Assembly (NCBI RefSeq): GCF_002086815.1
Contig: NZ_MVID01000024.1
Span: forward strand, 1-64,000
Direction of reading: 5' to 3'
Length of the DNA stretch: 64,000 bases
Origin: Mycolicibacterium parafortuitum
Lineage (GTDB): Bacteria > Actinomycetota > Actinomycetes > Mycobacteriales > Mycobacteriaceae
The position numbers and the translations under genes were made by a program. The notes under the pieces are model-generated. The model made no database searches and was not told the DNA's origin. It saw only the letters and a program-made list of their open reading frames with translations. Of this stretch, positions 1 to 8,967 are shown in pieces; the stretch's first letter is position 1, and every line of letters begins with the position of its first letter.

Positions 1-2
1 GA

Positions 3-2354
3 TCAGGGCGGCGGGGGCGGGGGCGCTTCCGGCGGCGGTGGCGGCCGGTAGACCACCGGCGGGACGCCGTTGCTGGTCAGGATTGTCACGATGGAGCCGG
101 GAATCGTCTTCCCGCGCGGTGACGTGCCGACCACGGTGCCCTTCGCGGAGTTGCTGTTGACCGATGTCGGATCGGGCGGGACCTGAAACCCGAGTTCTGT
201 CAACTTGTTCCGCGCGGCGTCGAGTTTGAGTCCGGTGACGTCGGGCACCTCGCTGCCGGGGCCGCCGTCGACGTAGCGGGGTTCGGTGGGCGGCAGCGCG
301 ACCGGCCCGAAGTTCTCGGCGATCGGTTTCATGGCCCGGTACCACGTCAGTGCCGGTTCGGTGCCGCCGTAGAGGTCGCCGTCGCCGCATTTACGCAACG
401 GATAGGAGCACAGCCCCGACGGTGACGACGAGTCGTCGAAGATGTAGTTCGCGGCGGCGTAGCGGTTGGTGAAGCCGAGGAACGCCGACGAGCGGTGCGA
501 TTCGGTGGTGCCGGTCTTGCCCGACATCGGCAGCGTCCAGCCGACCGAACCCGCTGCGCCGGTGGCGGTTCCGTTGATGTGGTCCTTGCCGAGCGCGTTG
601 GCCATCGCGTTGGCCAGGCCTTCGGGGACCACCTGCTCACACGGTGGCGCCTGCAGCGGGACTTCCTTACCGTGCCGGTCGAAGACCTTGTCGATCGGGT
701 TGGGCGGGCACCACATGCCGCCCGAGGCCAGGGTGGCCCCGACGTTGGTCAGCTCGAGCGCGTTGAGTTCGAACGGCCCGAGGGTGAAGGAGCCGATGTT
801 CTGCCGTTTGATGAAATCGGCGAGGCTCTCGTTGCTGTCCGGGTCGTAGACGCGGGCGGTGCCGGGTTCGGCGTAGGACCGCAGCCCGAGCCGCACCGCC
901 ATGTCCACCGCGCGGGGAACCCCGATCTGGGAGATCAGTTTGGCGAAGGCGGTGTTCGGCGACTTCGCCAGCGCGTCGGTGACGCTGAGCCGGCCGCCGA
1001 AGTTGGAGACGTTCTTCACGCACCATGTCTTGGCCGGGCATCCCGGTTCGGCGCTGTCCCCGAGGCCGGTGGCCCGGAACGACTGCGGAACGTCGAGTTG
1101 GGCGCTGATGCCCAGCCCCATCTCCAGCGCCGCGGCGGTGGTGAAGATCTTGAAGATCGATCCGGCGCCGTCGCCGACGAGCGAAAACGGTTGCGGCTGC
1201 ACGGTTTCACCGGCACTCAGGTCGAGCCCGTAATTGCGGCTGTCGGCCATCGCCACCACCCGGTGGGCGTCGCGGCCGGGCAGGACAACGCTCATCACGC
1301 TGGCCACCCCGGCGTCGTCGGGGTCGGCGTACTGGTTGACCGCGGCTTTGACGCCGGCCTGGATGTCCGGGGCCAGTGTGGTGCGGATCAGGTAGCCGTT
1401 GCGGGCCACATCGCGGGCGCTCAGGCCCGCGCGGGCCAGGAACCGCATCGCGTACTCGCAGAAGAAGCCGCGGTCACCGGCGGCGATGCAGCCCTGCGGC
1501 AACGGATCCGGGCGCGGCAGCACCCCGAGCGGGAGGGCCTTCGCGGCGCGCAGCGCGTCGGCGCGGTCGGGCAGGTTCGCGATCAGCGTGTCGAGCACCA
1601 GGTTGCGCCGCGACAGCGCCCCGTCGGGGTTCGTGTACGGGTCGAGCAGGCTGGTGGAGCGCACGATCCCGGCCAGCAGCGCGGCCTGCCCCCAGTCCAG
1701 GTCGGCGGCATCGATACCGAAGTAGGTGCGCGCGGCGTCCTGAACCCCGAATGCGCCGTTGCCGAACGACACCAGGTTCAGGTAGCGGGTCAGGATCTCG
1801 GTCTTGGACAGCATCTTGTCCATGGCCAGGGCCGCCCGGATCTCGCGCAGTTTGCGGGCCGGGGTGACCTCGACGGCGGCGCGCCGTTCGGCGTCGGTCT
1901 CGGCGCGCACCAGCAGGTTGAAATTCTTCACGTACTGCTGTTCCAGCGTGGACCCGCCGCGTACCCCCTTGTCGCCGCGCACGTAGCCCGCCAGCCCGGT
2001 CAGGGTGCCCTGCCAGTCGACGCCGTTGTGCTCGGCGAACCGTTTGTCCTCGATCGCGATGATCGCCAGCTTCATGGTGTCGGCGATGCGCTCGGCGGGC
2101 ACCTCCCACCGGCGCTGTTCGTAGAGCCACGCGATCGGGTTTCCGGCGGCGTCGACCATCGTGGACACCGCAGGCACCTCGCCCCCGAGCAGGTCGGCGG
2201 ACTCGTCGGTGGCGGAGTTGGAGATCCGCAGCACCGCGGTGCCCGCGCCGCCGACGAGGGGGAATGCCAGCGCGGCGACGAGCAGGCCCGCGATCAAGCA
2301 GCAGCCGGCAAGTTTGGCGGCGGCGATGGCCCGTGCCCGACGGCGGTCGCGCAT
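3..2354 (-). CDS. ponA2: PonA2-type bifunctional penicillin-binding protein (partial)
   Basis: This enzyme polymerises and cross-links peptidoglycan on the outer face of the cytoplasmic membrane. From the chosen ATG at 2354 the order is: a membrane anchor (about residues 10-35), a GT51 transglycosylase domain with the catalytic glutamate in EDKRFAEHNGVDW (about residue 102), a transpeptidase domain with SIFK (about 396), an SPN motif and KTGTT, then a PASTA domain (about 698-760) and a proline-rich tail. The open frame extends 63 codons further upstream, but that stretch is Arg/Pro-rich and precedes the anchor, so I reject it. The C-terminus runs off the window and no stop codon is seen. It closely resembles mycobacterial PonA2 as I know it; the PASTA domain argues against PonA3. 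The neighbours are not those I expect around ponA2, so it could be a paralogue. Confidence 0.88.
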   Translation of the reverse strand: MRDRRRARAIAAAKLAGCCLIAGLLVAALAFPLVGGAGTAVLRISNSATDESADLLGGEVPAVSTMVDAAGNPIAWLYEQRRWEVPAERIADTMKLAIIAIEDKRFAEHNGVDWQGTLTGLAGYVRGDKGVRGGSTLEQQYVKNFNLLVRAETDAERRAAVEVTPARKLREIRAALAMDKMLSKTEILTRYLNLVSFGNGAFGVQDAARTYFGIDAADLDWGQAALLAGIVRSTSLLDPYTNPDGALSRRNLVLDTLIANLPDRADALRAAKALPLGVLPRPDPLPQGCIAAGDRGFFCEYAMRFLARAGLSARDVARNGYLIRTTLAPDIQAGVKAAVNQYADPDDAGVASVMSVVLPGRDAHRVVAMADSRNYGLDLSAGETVQPQPFSLVGDGAGSIFKIFTTAAALEMGLGISAQLDVPQSFRATGLGDSAEPGCPAKTWCVKNVSNFGGRLSVTDALAKSPNTAFAKLISQIGVPRAVDMAVRLGLRSYAEPGTARVYDPDSNESLADFIKRQNIGSFTLGPFELNALELTNVGATLASGGMWCPPNPIDKVFDRHGKEVPLQAPPCEQVVPEGLANAMANALGKDHINGTATGAAGSVGWTLPMSGKTGTTESHRSSAFLGFTNRYAAANYIFDDSSSPSGLCSYPLRKCGDGDLYGGTEPALTWYRAMKPIAENFGPVALPPTEPRYVDGGPGSEVPDVTGLKLDAARNKLTELGFQVPPDPTSVNSNSAKGTVVGTSPRGKTIPGSIVTILTSNGVPPVVYRPPPPPEAPPPPPP

Positions 2355-2556
2355 GGCGCCAGCGTAGAAGGGCTCGGAGGGCGCGGTGAGTGCTTCGAGA
2401 AACTGATCTTGTTCTGCGCCAACCTGCTTCCCGTCGCGGATCGGGGCGCGGTAGCCTGCTCCACGTCGCGAGCGCGGCGCGGGGGATGTGCATGCCAGAC
2501 GGGGCGCGCCGCGGGCCTCAGGTAGCCGCCGTGCAGCGCTCACTGGAAAGGACTAT

Positions 2557-3915
2557 ATGACGACGAACACCGCAGCCCCGGCTCCGCGGTCCAGCCCGGC
2601 CGAGACCCGGCGTGCGATCTGGAACACACTGCGCGGCTCCTCGGGCAACCTCGTCGAGTGGTACGACGTCTACGTCTACACCGTGTTCGCAACGTATTTC
2701 GAGGGCCAGTTCTTCGCCGAGGAGAACAAGAACTCGACGGTGTACGTGTACGCGATCTTCGCGATCACGTTCGTGATGCGCCCGGTCGGGTCGTGGTTCT
2801 TCGGTCGGTTCGCCGACCGGCGGGGCCGCCGCGCCGCGCTGACGGTCAGCGTGTCGTTGATGGCGCTGTGTTCGGCGGTGATCGCGCTGGTGCCGTCGCA
2901 GGCCTCGATCGGCATCGCGGCGCCTGTGATCTTGATTCTGGCGCGGCTGGTGCAGGGCTTCGCGACCGGCGGGGAGTACGGCACGTCGGCGACGTACATG
3001 TCGGAGGCGGCGACGCGGGAGCGGCGCGGGTTCTTCTCGTCGTTCCAGTACGTGACGCTGGTCGGCGGACACGTGCTCGCGCAGTTCACGCTGCTGATCC
3101 TGCAGGTGTTCCTCGACGACGACCAGATGCGCGACTTCGGTTGGCGCATAGCGTTTGCCATCGGCGGTGTGGCCGCGGTGGTGGTGTTCTGGCTGCGGCG
3201 CACGATGGACGAATCGCTGTCCGAAGAGGTCATCGAGGCGGCCCGCTCCGGGGCGGATCCGGCTGCGGGTTCGATGCGCACGCTGCTGACCGACTACTGG
3301 CGGCCGCTGCTGATGTGCTTCCTGATCACGATGGGCGGCACGGTCGCGTTCTACACCTACAGCGTCAACGCGCCGGCGATCGTCAAGACCGCGTTCAAGG
3401 ACGACGGCATGACGGCGACCTGGATCAACCTGATCGGGCTGATCTTCCTGATGCTGCTGCAGCCGATCGGTGGGCTGATCAGCGACAAGATCGGCCGCAA
3501 GCCCATGCTGGTGTTCTTCGGGGTCGGCGCGCTGTTCTACACCTACATTCTGATCACGTTCCTGCCCGAAAGCAGCTCTGCTTTCTTGTCGTTCGCGTTG
3601 GTGGCGGGGGGCTACATCATCCTGACCGGATACACGTCGATCAACGCGCTGGTGAAGTCGGAGCTGTTCCCGGCGCACGTGCGGGCACTCGGCGTCGGGA
3701 TCGGCTACGCGATGGCGAACTCGATCTTCGGCGGGACGGCCCCGCTGATCTACCAGGCCGCCAAAGAGCACGGCCATGTGCCGTGGTTCATCGGGTACGT
3801 GACGGTGTGCGTCGCGGTGTCGCTGATCGTGTACGTGTTCTTCCTGAAGAACAAGAGCGAGACGTATCTGGACCGCGAGCGGGGGTCGGCGTTCACGGTG
3901 GCGGTGCGGGACTGA
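2557..3915 (+). CDS. kgtP: MHS-family MFS transporter, alpha-ketoglutarate permease-like
   Basis: This is a 452-aa inner-membrane proton symporter of the metabolite:H+ symporter group, probably importing a dicarboxylate such as 2-oxoglutarate. The sequence shows GNLVEWYDVYVYTVF in TM1, RFADRRGRR between TM2 and TM3, and GGEYGTSATYMSE in TM5, the same landmarks as E. coli KgtP, with about 12 hydrophobic segments. The start at 2557 is chosen because GGAAAGGA lies just upstream and the KgtP N-terminus aligns there; the frame opens at 2488, but the extra 23 residues are Arg/Ala-rich. It is divergent from ponA2, with about 200 bp between the two starts. Substrate identity is inferred from family resemblance only. 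Confidence 0.9.
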   Translation: MTTNTAAPAPRSSPAETRRAIWNTLRGSSGNLVEWYDVYVYTVFATYFEGQFFAEENKNSTVYVYAIFAITFVMRPVGSWFFGRFADRRGRRAALTVSVSLMALCSAVIALVPSQASIGIAAPVILILARLVQGFATGGEYGTSATYMSEAATRERRGFFSSFQYVTLVGGHVLAQFTLLILQVFLDDDQMRDFGWRIAFAIGGVAAVVVFWLRRTMDESLSEEVIEAARSGADPAAGSMRTLLTDYWRPLLMCFLITMGGTVAFYTYSVNAPAIVKTAFKDDGMTATWINLIGLIFLMLLQPIGGLISDKIGRKPMLVFFGVGALFYTYILITFLPESSSAFLSFALVAGGYIILTGYTSINALVKSELFPAHVRALGVGIGYAMANSIFGGTAPLIYQAAKEHGHVPWFIGYVTVCVAVSLIVYVFFLKNKSETYLDRERGSAFTVAVRD

Positions 3916-3956
3916 GGTTGGGCGGGCGGCGGGTCAGGTCGGGCGCGGTCGGGGCG

Positions 3957-4016
3957 CCGAGATTGAGCTGAGGGTCGTGCCCAGGCGTGGGTTCACGACC
4001 GTGGCCGCAATCTCGG
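3957..4016. repeat. 60-bp nested palindrome between convergent genes
   Basis: Outer arms CCGAGATTG (3957-3965) and CAATCTCGG (4008-4016) are exact reverse complements. Inside them GGTCGTG (3973-3979) pairs with CACGACC (3994-4000), and CCCA pairs with TGGG around a 4-base loop. It lies between the ends of kgtP (+) and the gene at 4021 (-), so it may serve as a bidirectional terminator. The nested design also resembles dispersed palindromic repeats found between mycobacterial genes. No T-tract follows. Confidence 0.7.
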
Positions 4017-4020
4017 TGGC

Positions 4021-4425
4021 TTACTTGTCGCCCGGCGGGTCGGCGTAGCGGCGTGGGTCGGCTAGGAATGGGCCTTCAGGCTTGGCGGCAACCTGGTTTC
4101 GCTCGGCTGGCGTAAAGCGGTACGAGTCCGGAAGGTCCGACACTTTGTGCGGAAGGTCCGGCTGAGGCTGCCCGAACCACCAGATGACGTCCGGATCGGC
4201 GGCGTTGTCTGGGGACGTGTTCGGCTGATTCTCGTCGAAGTCGATCAGCAGGTAGTGCAGCGCGGCTTCGTCGGTGTCCTGCCACGGGCCGGGATCGGGC
4301 CATCGCCGTACGTTGCCCGGGCACGGGACCACGTCGCCAGAAAGGCATCCAGCACGCACTCTCCCATTCTCAGCCCATCTCGTCAGGCCGAAGGTCGTCA
4401 GTTCAACGCGGTGGGCCGCTCCCAC
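4021..4425 (-). CDS. hypothetical protein
   Basis: A 134-aa reading frame with a GTG start and no family I recognise. The composition is protein-like: acidic, aromatic and proline-rich, with a central WWFGQPQPDLPHK stretch, two cysteines near residues 27 and 35, and no membrane segment or signal peptide. The first 25 or so residues are less convincing, and a shorter protein starting further in is possible. It converges on kgtP across the nested palindrome and is divergent from the DUF1206 gene. It could be a remnant; nothing in the sequence gives a function. Confidence 0.45.
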   Translation of the reverse strand: MGAAHRVELTTFGLTRWAENGRVRAGCLSGDVVPCPGNVRRWPDPGPWQDTDEAALHYLLIDFDENQPNTSPDNAADPDVIWWFGQPQPDLPHKVSDLPDSYRFTPAERNQVAAKPEGPFLADPRRYADPPGDK

Positions 4426-4492
4426 CTCGTTTCACCAAACCTGCAGGTGGGTAGCCCTGGCGGGTGCTGCGGGTGGACACGGGGATGGTGTG

Positions 4493-5302
4493 GTGACGTT
4501 CAAGGGTGCGGTGAACGCTGCCACCGGGAGCCGCACCATCGAGTGGATCGCCCGGGCCGGATACCCGGTCAACGGGCTGCTGCATCTGCTGATCGCGTAC
4601 ATCATCGTGCGGATCGCGTCGGGGTTCAGTGGGGAGGCCGACCAGACCGGGGCGCTGGCGACGCTGGCGGGACAGCCGGGTGGGCAGGTGTCGTTGTGGA
4701 TCGTCGCGTTCGGCATGTTCGCGCTGGCGATGTGGCGGATCGCCGAGACGATCCTGGGCCTGCATCCGGGTGAGCACAGTTTCGCGCATCTGCGGGAATC
4801 GCCATTGATGAACCGGCTCAAGGCGTTTGGTCTGGCGCTGCTGTACCTGGCGCTGTCCTTCGCCGCGGCGCAGTTCGCGCTCGGGGTCGGGCGGCAGGGC
4901 AGTGAACGGGCCGAAGGCTTGAGCGCGCGGCTGATGCAGACCGGTGGGGGCAAGGTGGTGCTGGTTGCCGTCGGCGTCGGGGTCGCGGCGTTCGGCGCGT
5001 ACTTCGTCTACAAGGGGGCGTCGCGCAAGTTCCTCGACGACCTCACCGTGCCGGGCGGGCTGCTGATCACCGTGCTCGGGGTCTGCGGCCATGTCGCCGA
5101 GGGCATCGTGTTGTTCGCTGCCGGCGCGTCGGTGATCGGGGCGTCGTTCCTGCGCGATCCGTCGCGCGCGACCGGGCTTGACGCCGCGGTGCGGGCGCTG
5201 GGGGAGACGCAGCACGGCCCGGCGCTGCTGATGATCGCGGCGGCGGGGTTTGCGGCGTACGGGTTGTACAGCTTTGCGTTGACGCGGTATTCGCGGATGT
5301 AG
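4493..5302 (+). CDS. DUF1206 membrane protein
   Basis: A 269-aa integral membrane protein with three repeats of a two-helix unit, each containing a G-rich YxVxGLLHL-like or VYKGA-like helix pair, six transmembrane segments in all. This is the pattern of the DUF1206 family, common in actinobacteria and of unknown function. The frame is open from 4274, but the extension is Arg/Pro-rich; GTG at 4493 is preceded by GGGGA at 4481-4485 and sits just before the conserved N-terminal region (IEWIARAGYPVNGLLHLLI). The gene ends where a decayed pseudogene on the other strand begins. Confidence 0.85.
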   Translation: MTFKGAVNAATGSRTIEWIARAGYPVNGLLHLLIAYIIVRIASGFSGEADQTGALATLAGQPGGQVSLWIVAFGMFALAMWRIAETILGLHPGEHSFAHLRESPLMNRLKAFGLALLYLALSFAAAQFALGVGRQGSERAEGLSARLMQTGGGKVVLVAVGVGVAAFGAYFVYKGASRKFLDDLTVPGGLLITVLGVCGHVAEGIVLFAAGASVIGASFLRDPSRATGLDAAVRALGETQHGPALLMIAAAGFAAYGLYSFALTRYSRM

Positions 5303-5304
5303 GG

Positions 5305-5768
5305 CTCGGTCGGTTCCCAATCGTCATTCAAACTATTGGTCAGTTCGTCACCGAGGGCGTTGACGATCTCCTCGGCGTCTGATCGCGACACCGTATCCTC
5401 GGCGCGAAGTCGGTTGAAAACGGTTGGCTTACGGCGGAGAACGATGTCGCGAAGTAGATCGGATTCCGTGTCACTGAGAAAGCTGTCGACGTAGCGCGGA
5501 TCGGTGGGCGCCATGGTCACCGGGCCGAAGTAGTCGGCGATCGGCTTCATCGCCAGATACCAGGTGCGGGCCGGTTCGTTCCGCCGTAGAGGTCTCCGTC
5601 GCGGCACTGGCGCAGCGGATACGAGTACAGCCCTGAAAGTGTCGGCGAGTCGTCGAAGATGTAGTTCGCGACGGCGTACTGGTTGGTGAAGCCGAGGAAG
5701 CCCGACGACCGGTGCGACTCGGTGGTGCCGGTCTTACCCGCCATCGGCAGCTCCCACCCGACCGATCC
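5305..5768 (-). pseudogene. chimeric remnant: ponA2-like C-terminal piece fused to another gene's tail
   Basis: Reading leftward from 5768, the translation matches the end of the ponA2 transpeptidase domain (WELPMAGKTGTTESHRSS, GFTNQYAVANYIFDDS, then RTWYLAMKPIADYFGP and PTDPRYVD). The frame changes near 5579, where the fragment has CGTTCC and ponA2 has CGGTGCC: a one-base deletion. At about 5487 the ponA similarity stops inside PRYVD and continues in frame into unrelated sequence with the look of a small actinobacterial protein (LRAEDTVSRSDAEEIVNALG, ending WEPTE). No transpeptidase SxxK, glycosyltransferase, PASTA domain or start survives. It is clearly similar to, but diverged from, the intact ponA2 three kb away, so it is an old partial duplicate or acquired fragment. 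Confidence 0.85.
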
Positions 5769-5970
5769 CTGGCGATCGCCCCCCACTTCGCCCGCGTCAG
5801 CTTGGGACGGTTCGCGGTACCTGACTGTGATGGCGAGGACTCGCAGGGCAGTCGAAATATGGTGACTTCGGTCCCTATCCGGGAAACGAACTCGGTGCTC
5901 TGATGGAGTCGACGGGACGGCGTTGTCCGGACCGACGGACACGGCCGTCCGTCGGATGGAGGTCACTGCA

Positions 5971-6438
5971 ATGAACACGTCACAACAGGTCCACGACAGC
6001 ACGCGGATGTTCGCCCGCGTGCTCGGACCTTTCCTGGTGATCGTCGACGTCGCGGCCGTGCTGCGGGCGTCGGATATGCGAACGCTGCTGTCGGACTTCT
6101 CGGCGAACTCGGCGTGGCCGTGGATGTCGGGTGCGTTCATCCTCATCGCCGGGCTGGTCGTGGTCGCCCTGCATCAGCACTGGCACGGCCCCGCGGCGAT
6201 CATCGTCTCGGCGCTGGGCTGGCTGATCGTCGTGCGCGCGATGTTCCTGCTCTTCTTCCCGGATACGCTCATGTCGTTGGCCGACAGCATGATCGGCGCG
6301 ACGGTGTGGTGGGTCGCGGCGTGCGTCGTGGCCGCGCTGATCGGCGCGTACCTGACCTATGTCGGCTGGGCGCCGGACCATCACCGACCGGCCGCGCACG
6401 CGATGAACGCGAGCCGGGACGTGACTCCGGCCGGGTAG
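5971..6438 (+). CDS. small four-helix membrane protein
   Basis: A 155-aa protein with four predicted transmembrane helices (about residues 11-30, 48-66, 71-92 and 103-127) and a hydrophilic His-containing C-terminus. The family is not recognised. The ATG at 5971 has GGAGG at 5958-5962, eight bases upstream; the open frame begins at 5923 but lacks such a site there. It lies between the ponA remnant and a hydrolase gene on the same strand and may be transcribed with the latter. Nothing in the sequence identifies a ligand or enzymatic function. Confidence 0.7.
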   Translation: MNTSQQVHDSTRMFARVLGPFLVIVDVAAVLRASDMRTLLSDFSANSAWPWMSGAFILIAGLVVVALHQHWHGPAAIIVSALGWLIVVRAMFLLFFPDTLMSLADSMIGATVWWVAACVVAALIGAYLTYVGWAPDHHRPAAHAMNASRDVTPAG

Positions 6439-6514
6439 GAGCTGTTCTCGCCGGCAGGCCTGTCGCCCCGTGTAATGATGGCCCGCGTATCCGGTGAAAG
6501 CAGAGGAGCTTCCG

Positions 6515-7663
6515 ATGGGGTTTGAGCGAGTCGATGACCTTCTGAGCACCGTGACCGCCGACGGGTCGCTGCACGGCGTCGCCGCCACGGTCGTCGGCCG
6601 CGACGGCGTCCTCTACGCGGGCGCGGCCGGAGATGCCAAGCCCGACACGATGTTCCGCAACGCGTCGATGACCAAGGCGGTCGCCACGACCGCGGCGCTG
6701 CAGCTCGTCGAGCAGGGTCGCGTCCAGCTCGATGCGACGGTCGCGTCGATCGTGCCCGAGTTCGGCGAGCTGCAGGTTCTCGACGGGTTCGAGGGCGACG
6801 AGCCGGTCCTGCGCGCACCCAGAACCCAGGCGACGGTCCGGCAGCTGATGAACCACACCGCCGGCTGCGGCTACCACTTCCTCAACGGAGAGTTGTTCGC
6901 CTACTGCACCGGGCAGGACTTCCCCAACCCGCTGGAGGGACTCAAGCGGAGCCTCAGCGCGCCGTTGGTGCACGATCCCGGCACGGTCTGGGAGTACGGC
7001 GTCAGCACCGACTGGCTCGGCATGGTCGTCGAGTCGGTCAGCGGCCAGACGCTGGCCGACTACCTCGCCGAGCACGTATACGGCCCGCTGGGCATGACCG
7101 ATTCCACGTTCAACCCGACCGACGAGCAGCGGGCACGGTTGCTGCCCATCCGCTTTCGGGCGCCGGACGGCGGCCTGGTGCCGACCGACCTGGACCTGCC
7201 TGCCGCGCCGGAATGGGACGCCGCCGGCCACGGGTCCTACGGGACGGTCGCCGACTACGGGCGGTTCGTGCGCGCCTGGCTCAGGGGCGGCGAGCTCGAC
7301 GGCGCGCGCATCCTCAAAGAAGAGACGGTGGAGCTGGCGCTGCGGGACCACCTCGACGGGGCGCCGCTGCCGAAGAAGATGGAGCCGGCGATCCCCGAGC
7401 TGACCAGGCCGGTCGAGCTGCTCGACGTGCCGCAGGGGTGGGGCCTGGGATTCCACCTGTACCTGGTCGACCTGCCCGGGATGCGCAGCGCGGGCTCGGC
7501 CGACTGGTCGGGGCTGTTCAACAGCTTCTTCTGGATCGACCGCAAAGCCGGCATCGGGGCGGTGATCGCGACGCAGCTGCTGCCGTTCTTCGATGACAAG
7601 GTGGTCGAGACGATCCTCGGGTTCGAGGCCGCGGTCTACGCCGAACTCGGTGCCGGGGTCTGA
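6515..7663 (+). CDS. serine hydrolase, class C beta-lactamase/esterase family
   Basis: A 382-aa protein with the beta-lactamase-related fold. The S-x-x-K catalytic motif is SMTK (residues 51-54), a WEYGVS motif near residue 160 occupies the place of the YxN tyrosine, and QLMNHTAGCGY is the conserved loop before it. There is no signal peptide, so it is probably a cytoplasmic esterase, transesterase or D-aminopeptidase-like enzyme and not a resistance beta-lactamase. The ATG at 6515 is preferred over the GTG at 6494 because GAGGAG sits at 6503-6508. The substrate cannot be deduced. Confidence 0.87.
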   Translation: MGFERVDDLLSTVTADGSLHGVAATVVGRDGVLYAGAAGDAKPDTMFRNASMTKAVATTAALQLVEQGRVQLDATVASIVPEFGELQVLDGFEGDEPVLRAPRTQATVRQLMNHTAGCGYHFLNGELFAYCTGQDFPNPLEGLKRSLSAPLVHDPGTVWEYGVSTDWLGMVVESVSGQTLADYLAEHVYGPLGMTDSTFNPTDEQRARLLPIRFRAPDGGLVPTDLDLPAAPEWDAAGHGSYGTVADYGRFVRAWLRGGELDGARILKEETVELALRDHLDGAPLPKKMEPAIPELTRPVELLDVPQGWGLGFHLYLVDLPGMRSAGSADWSGLFNSFFWIDRKAGIGAVIATQLLPFFDDKVVETILGFEAAVYAELGAGV

Positions 7664-7826
7664 GGTCTTTCCCTACGGCTCGGCCTTCGCTTCCCTTACC
7701 TGGCGGACAGGAAAGTCTTCCCGTTCCGGCACCGGACTCTGGCTTGGCGGCGATTACCGGCGCGGCCTCTGACCAGCAGTATTCCTCTCAACAACAGAAC
7801 GACCCCCATCCTGAGAGGACGACATC

Positions 7827-8234
7827 ATGACCGCATCGAGCACCCGCAAGCTGACCGGAATCAAGTACGCCGCCACCATCCTCGGCGCGTTCGCCGTGCT
7901 GGCCGTCGCCCCGGCCACCGCGTTCGCCGTCGACAACGAGCCCACGCCCGGCGGCGGCTGCACCTACACCGATGCGGACGGCTACCCGATCCCGATCGAC
8001 GACGGCCAGGACGTCTTCGTCGACGGCAAGATCGTCAGCTGCCGCGGCGGCACGATCACCGTCACCACGGCGCCCCAGAGCGGCGGGATCTTCCAGCCGA
8101 CGGGACCCAAGGGCGGCGTCTTCCAGCCGCCGGTGGCCGACAACGGCGGCGTCCTCGAACCGACGACGCCCAAGAGCGGCGGCGTCCTGCGGCCGCCGGT
8201 GCTCGGCCGCGGTCCGGTGCTCGCCCAGCCCTGA
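7827..8234 (+). CDS. secreted Gly/Pro repeat protein
   Basis: A 135-aa protein beginning with a clear Sec signal peptide: basic N-terminus, hydrophobic core, and a probable cleavage after ATAFA near residue 32. The mature part has two cysteines that could form a disulphide, then an imperfect repeat of about 12-14 residues built on GG[IV][FL][QER]P, occurring four to five times before a VLAQP end. GAGAGGA lies upstream of the ATG. It is followed directly by a strong hairpin, so it is probably a monocistronic secreted protein. No family is recognised. Confidence 0.75.
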   Translation: MTASSTRKLTGIKYAATILGAFAVLAVAPATAFAVDNEPTPGGGCTYTDADGYPIPIDDGQDVFVDGKIVSCRGGTITVTTAPQSGGIFQPTGPKGGVFQPPVADNGGVLEPTTPKSGGVLRPPVLGRGPVLAQP

Positions 8235-8244
8235 CCCCCCGCCC

Positions 8245-8280
8245 GCTCGGCCCGTCACCGCAACCGGTGGCGGGCCGAGC
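8245..8280 (+). terminator. strong GC hairpin after the secreted repeat protein
   Basis: GCTCGGCCCG (8245-8254) pairs perfectly with CGGGCCGAGC (8271-8280), and CACCG/CGGTG extend the stem around a CAAC loop. The hairpin starts 10 bases past the stop codon at 8234. No run of T follows, which is common for mycobacterial terminators. Confidence 0.75.
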
Positions 8281-8349
8281 CTCTTGGAACGCCGCGTTCG
8301 CGAGCCAGGACCCGCCCGCTGCGCCAGAATGCCCGAATAGGAGGTGCGC

Positions 8350-8967
8350 ATGTCTTCCCACCTGGAAGTCTTCAAGCCGACCGGCCGGGAACTCGTCCCG
8401 CTGGCCGGCCAGCGCGTCACCCTGGGCAAGGCCGCCGGCAACACCGTCGCGCTCGAGCACGACGACACGGTCTCGCGGCTGCACGCCGTCTTCGAAAACC
8501 TCGGCGCGGCATGGTCGATCCGTGACATGGGCAGCCGCAACGGCACCTACCTCAACGGCGAGAAGATCACCGCCGAACGCGTGCTGCACTCCGGCGACGA
8601 GGTGCGCGTCGGTAAGTCGCGGCTGATCTTCTGGATGGTCCGCGACCCCGCCGGTGGCTGCCGCGACGAGGAGACCGTCACCGCCCAACCCGTCGAGGCG
8701 CCGCCGCGGCTGACCCCGCGCGAACTCGACGTGCTCGTGGTGTTGTGCCGGCCGCTGGTCTCCGACGACCCGTTCCCCGAGCCCGCGTCGGTGCGGGCGA
8801 TGGCCGGCGAGCTCTACGTCACCGAGGCCGCCGTCAAACAGCACCTGCAGAACCTCTACGACAAGTTCGCCGTCCCCGCCGAGGGCGACCGGCGCGTCCG
8901 GCTGGCCAACGAGGCGCTGCGCCGCGGCGCGGTCACCCTCGCCCAGCTGCGCGACGGCGCTACGTGA
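8350..8967 (+). CDS. FHA-domain protein with LuxR-like HTH C-terminus
   Basis: A 205-aa cytosolic regulator. Residues about 20-95 form an FHA phosphothreonine-binding domain, with SRLHAVFE and SRNGTYLNG matching the conserved Ser/His and Asn loop. Residues about 120-200 look like a LuxR/response-regulator-type winged or helix-turn-helix domain (LTPRELDVLVVL followed by VTEAAVKQHLQNLYDKF). The ATG at 8350 has AGGAGG at 8339-8344. Its 3' end overlaps the end of a Ser/Thr kinase gene on the opposite strand by 8 bp. FHA proteins bind phosphorylated Ser/Thr-kinase targets, so a kinase-FHA partnership is a reasonable inference. Confidence 0.85.
   Translation: MSSHLEVFKPTGRELVPLAGQRVTLGKAAGNTVALEHDDTVSRLHAVFENLGAAWSIRDMGSRNGTYLNGEKITAERVLHSGDEVRVGKSRLIFWMVRDPAGGCRDEETVTAQPVEAPPRLTPRELDVLVVLCRPLVSDDPFPEPASVRAMAGELYVTEAAVKQHLQNLYDKFAVPAEGDRRVRLANEALRRGAVTLAQLRDGAT

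Noticed and set aside
495..2525. 676-codon open frame on the plus strand
   Set aside because: It is the antisense shadow of ponA2 in high-GC DNA; Arg/Gly/His-rich, with no domain.
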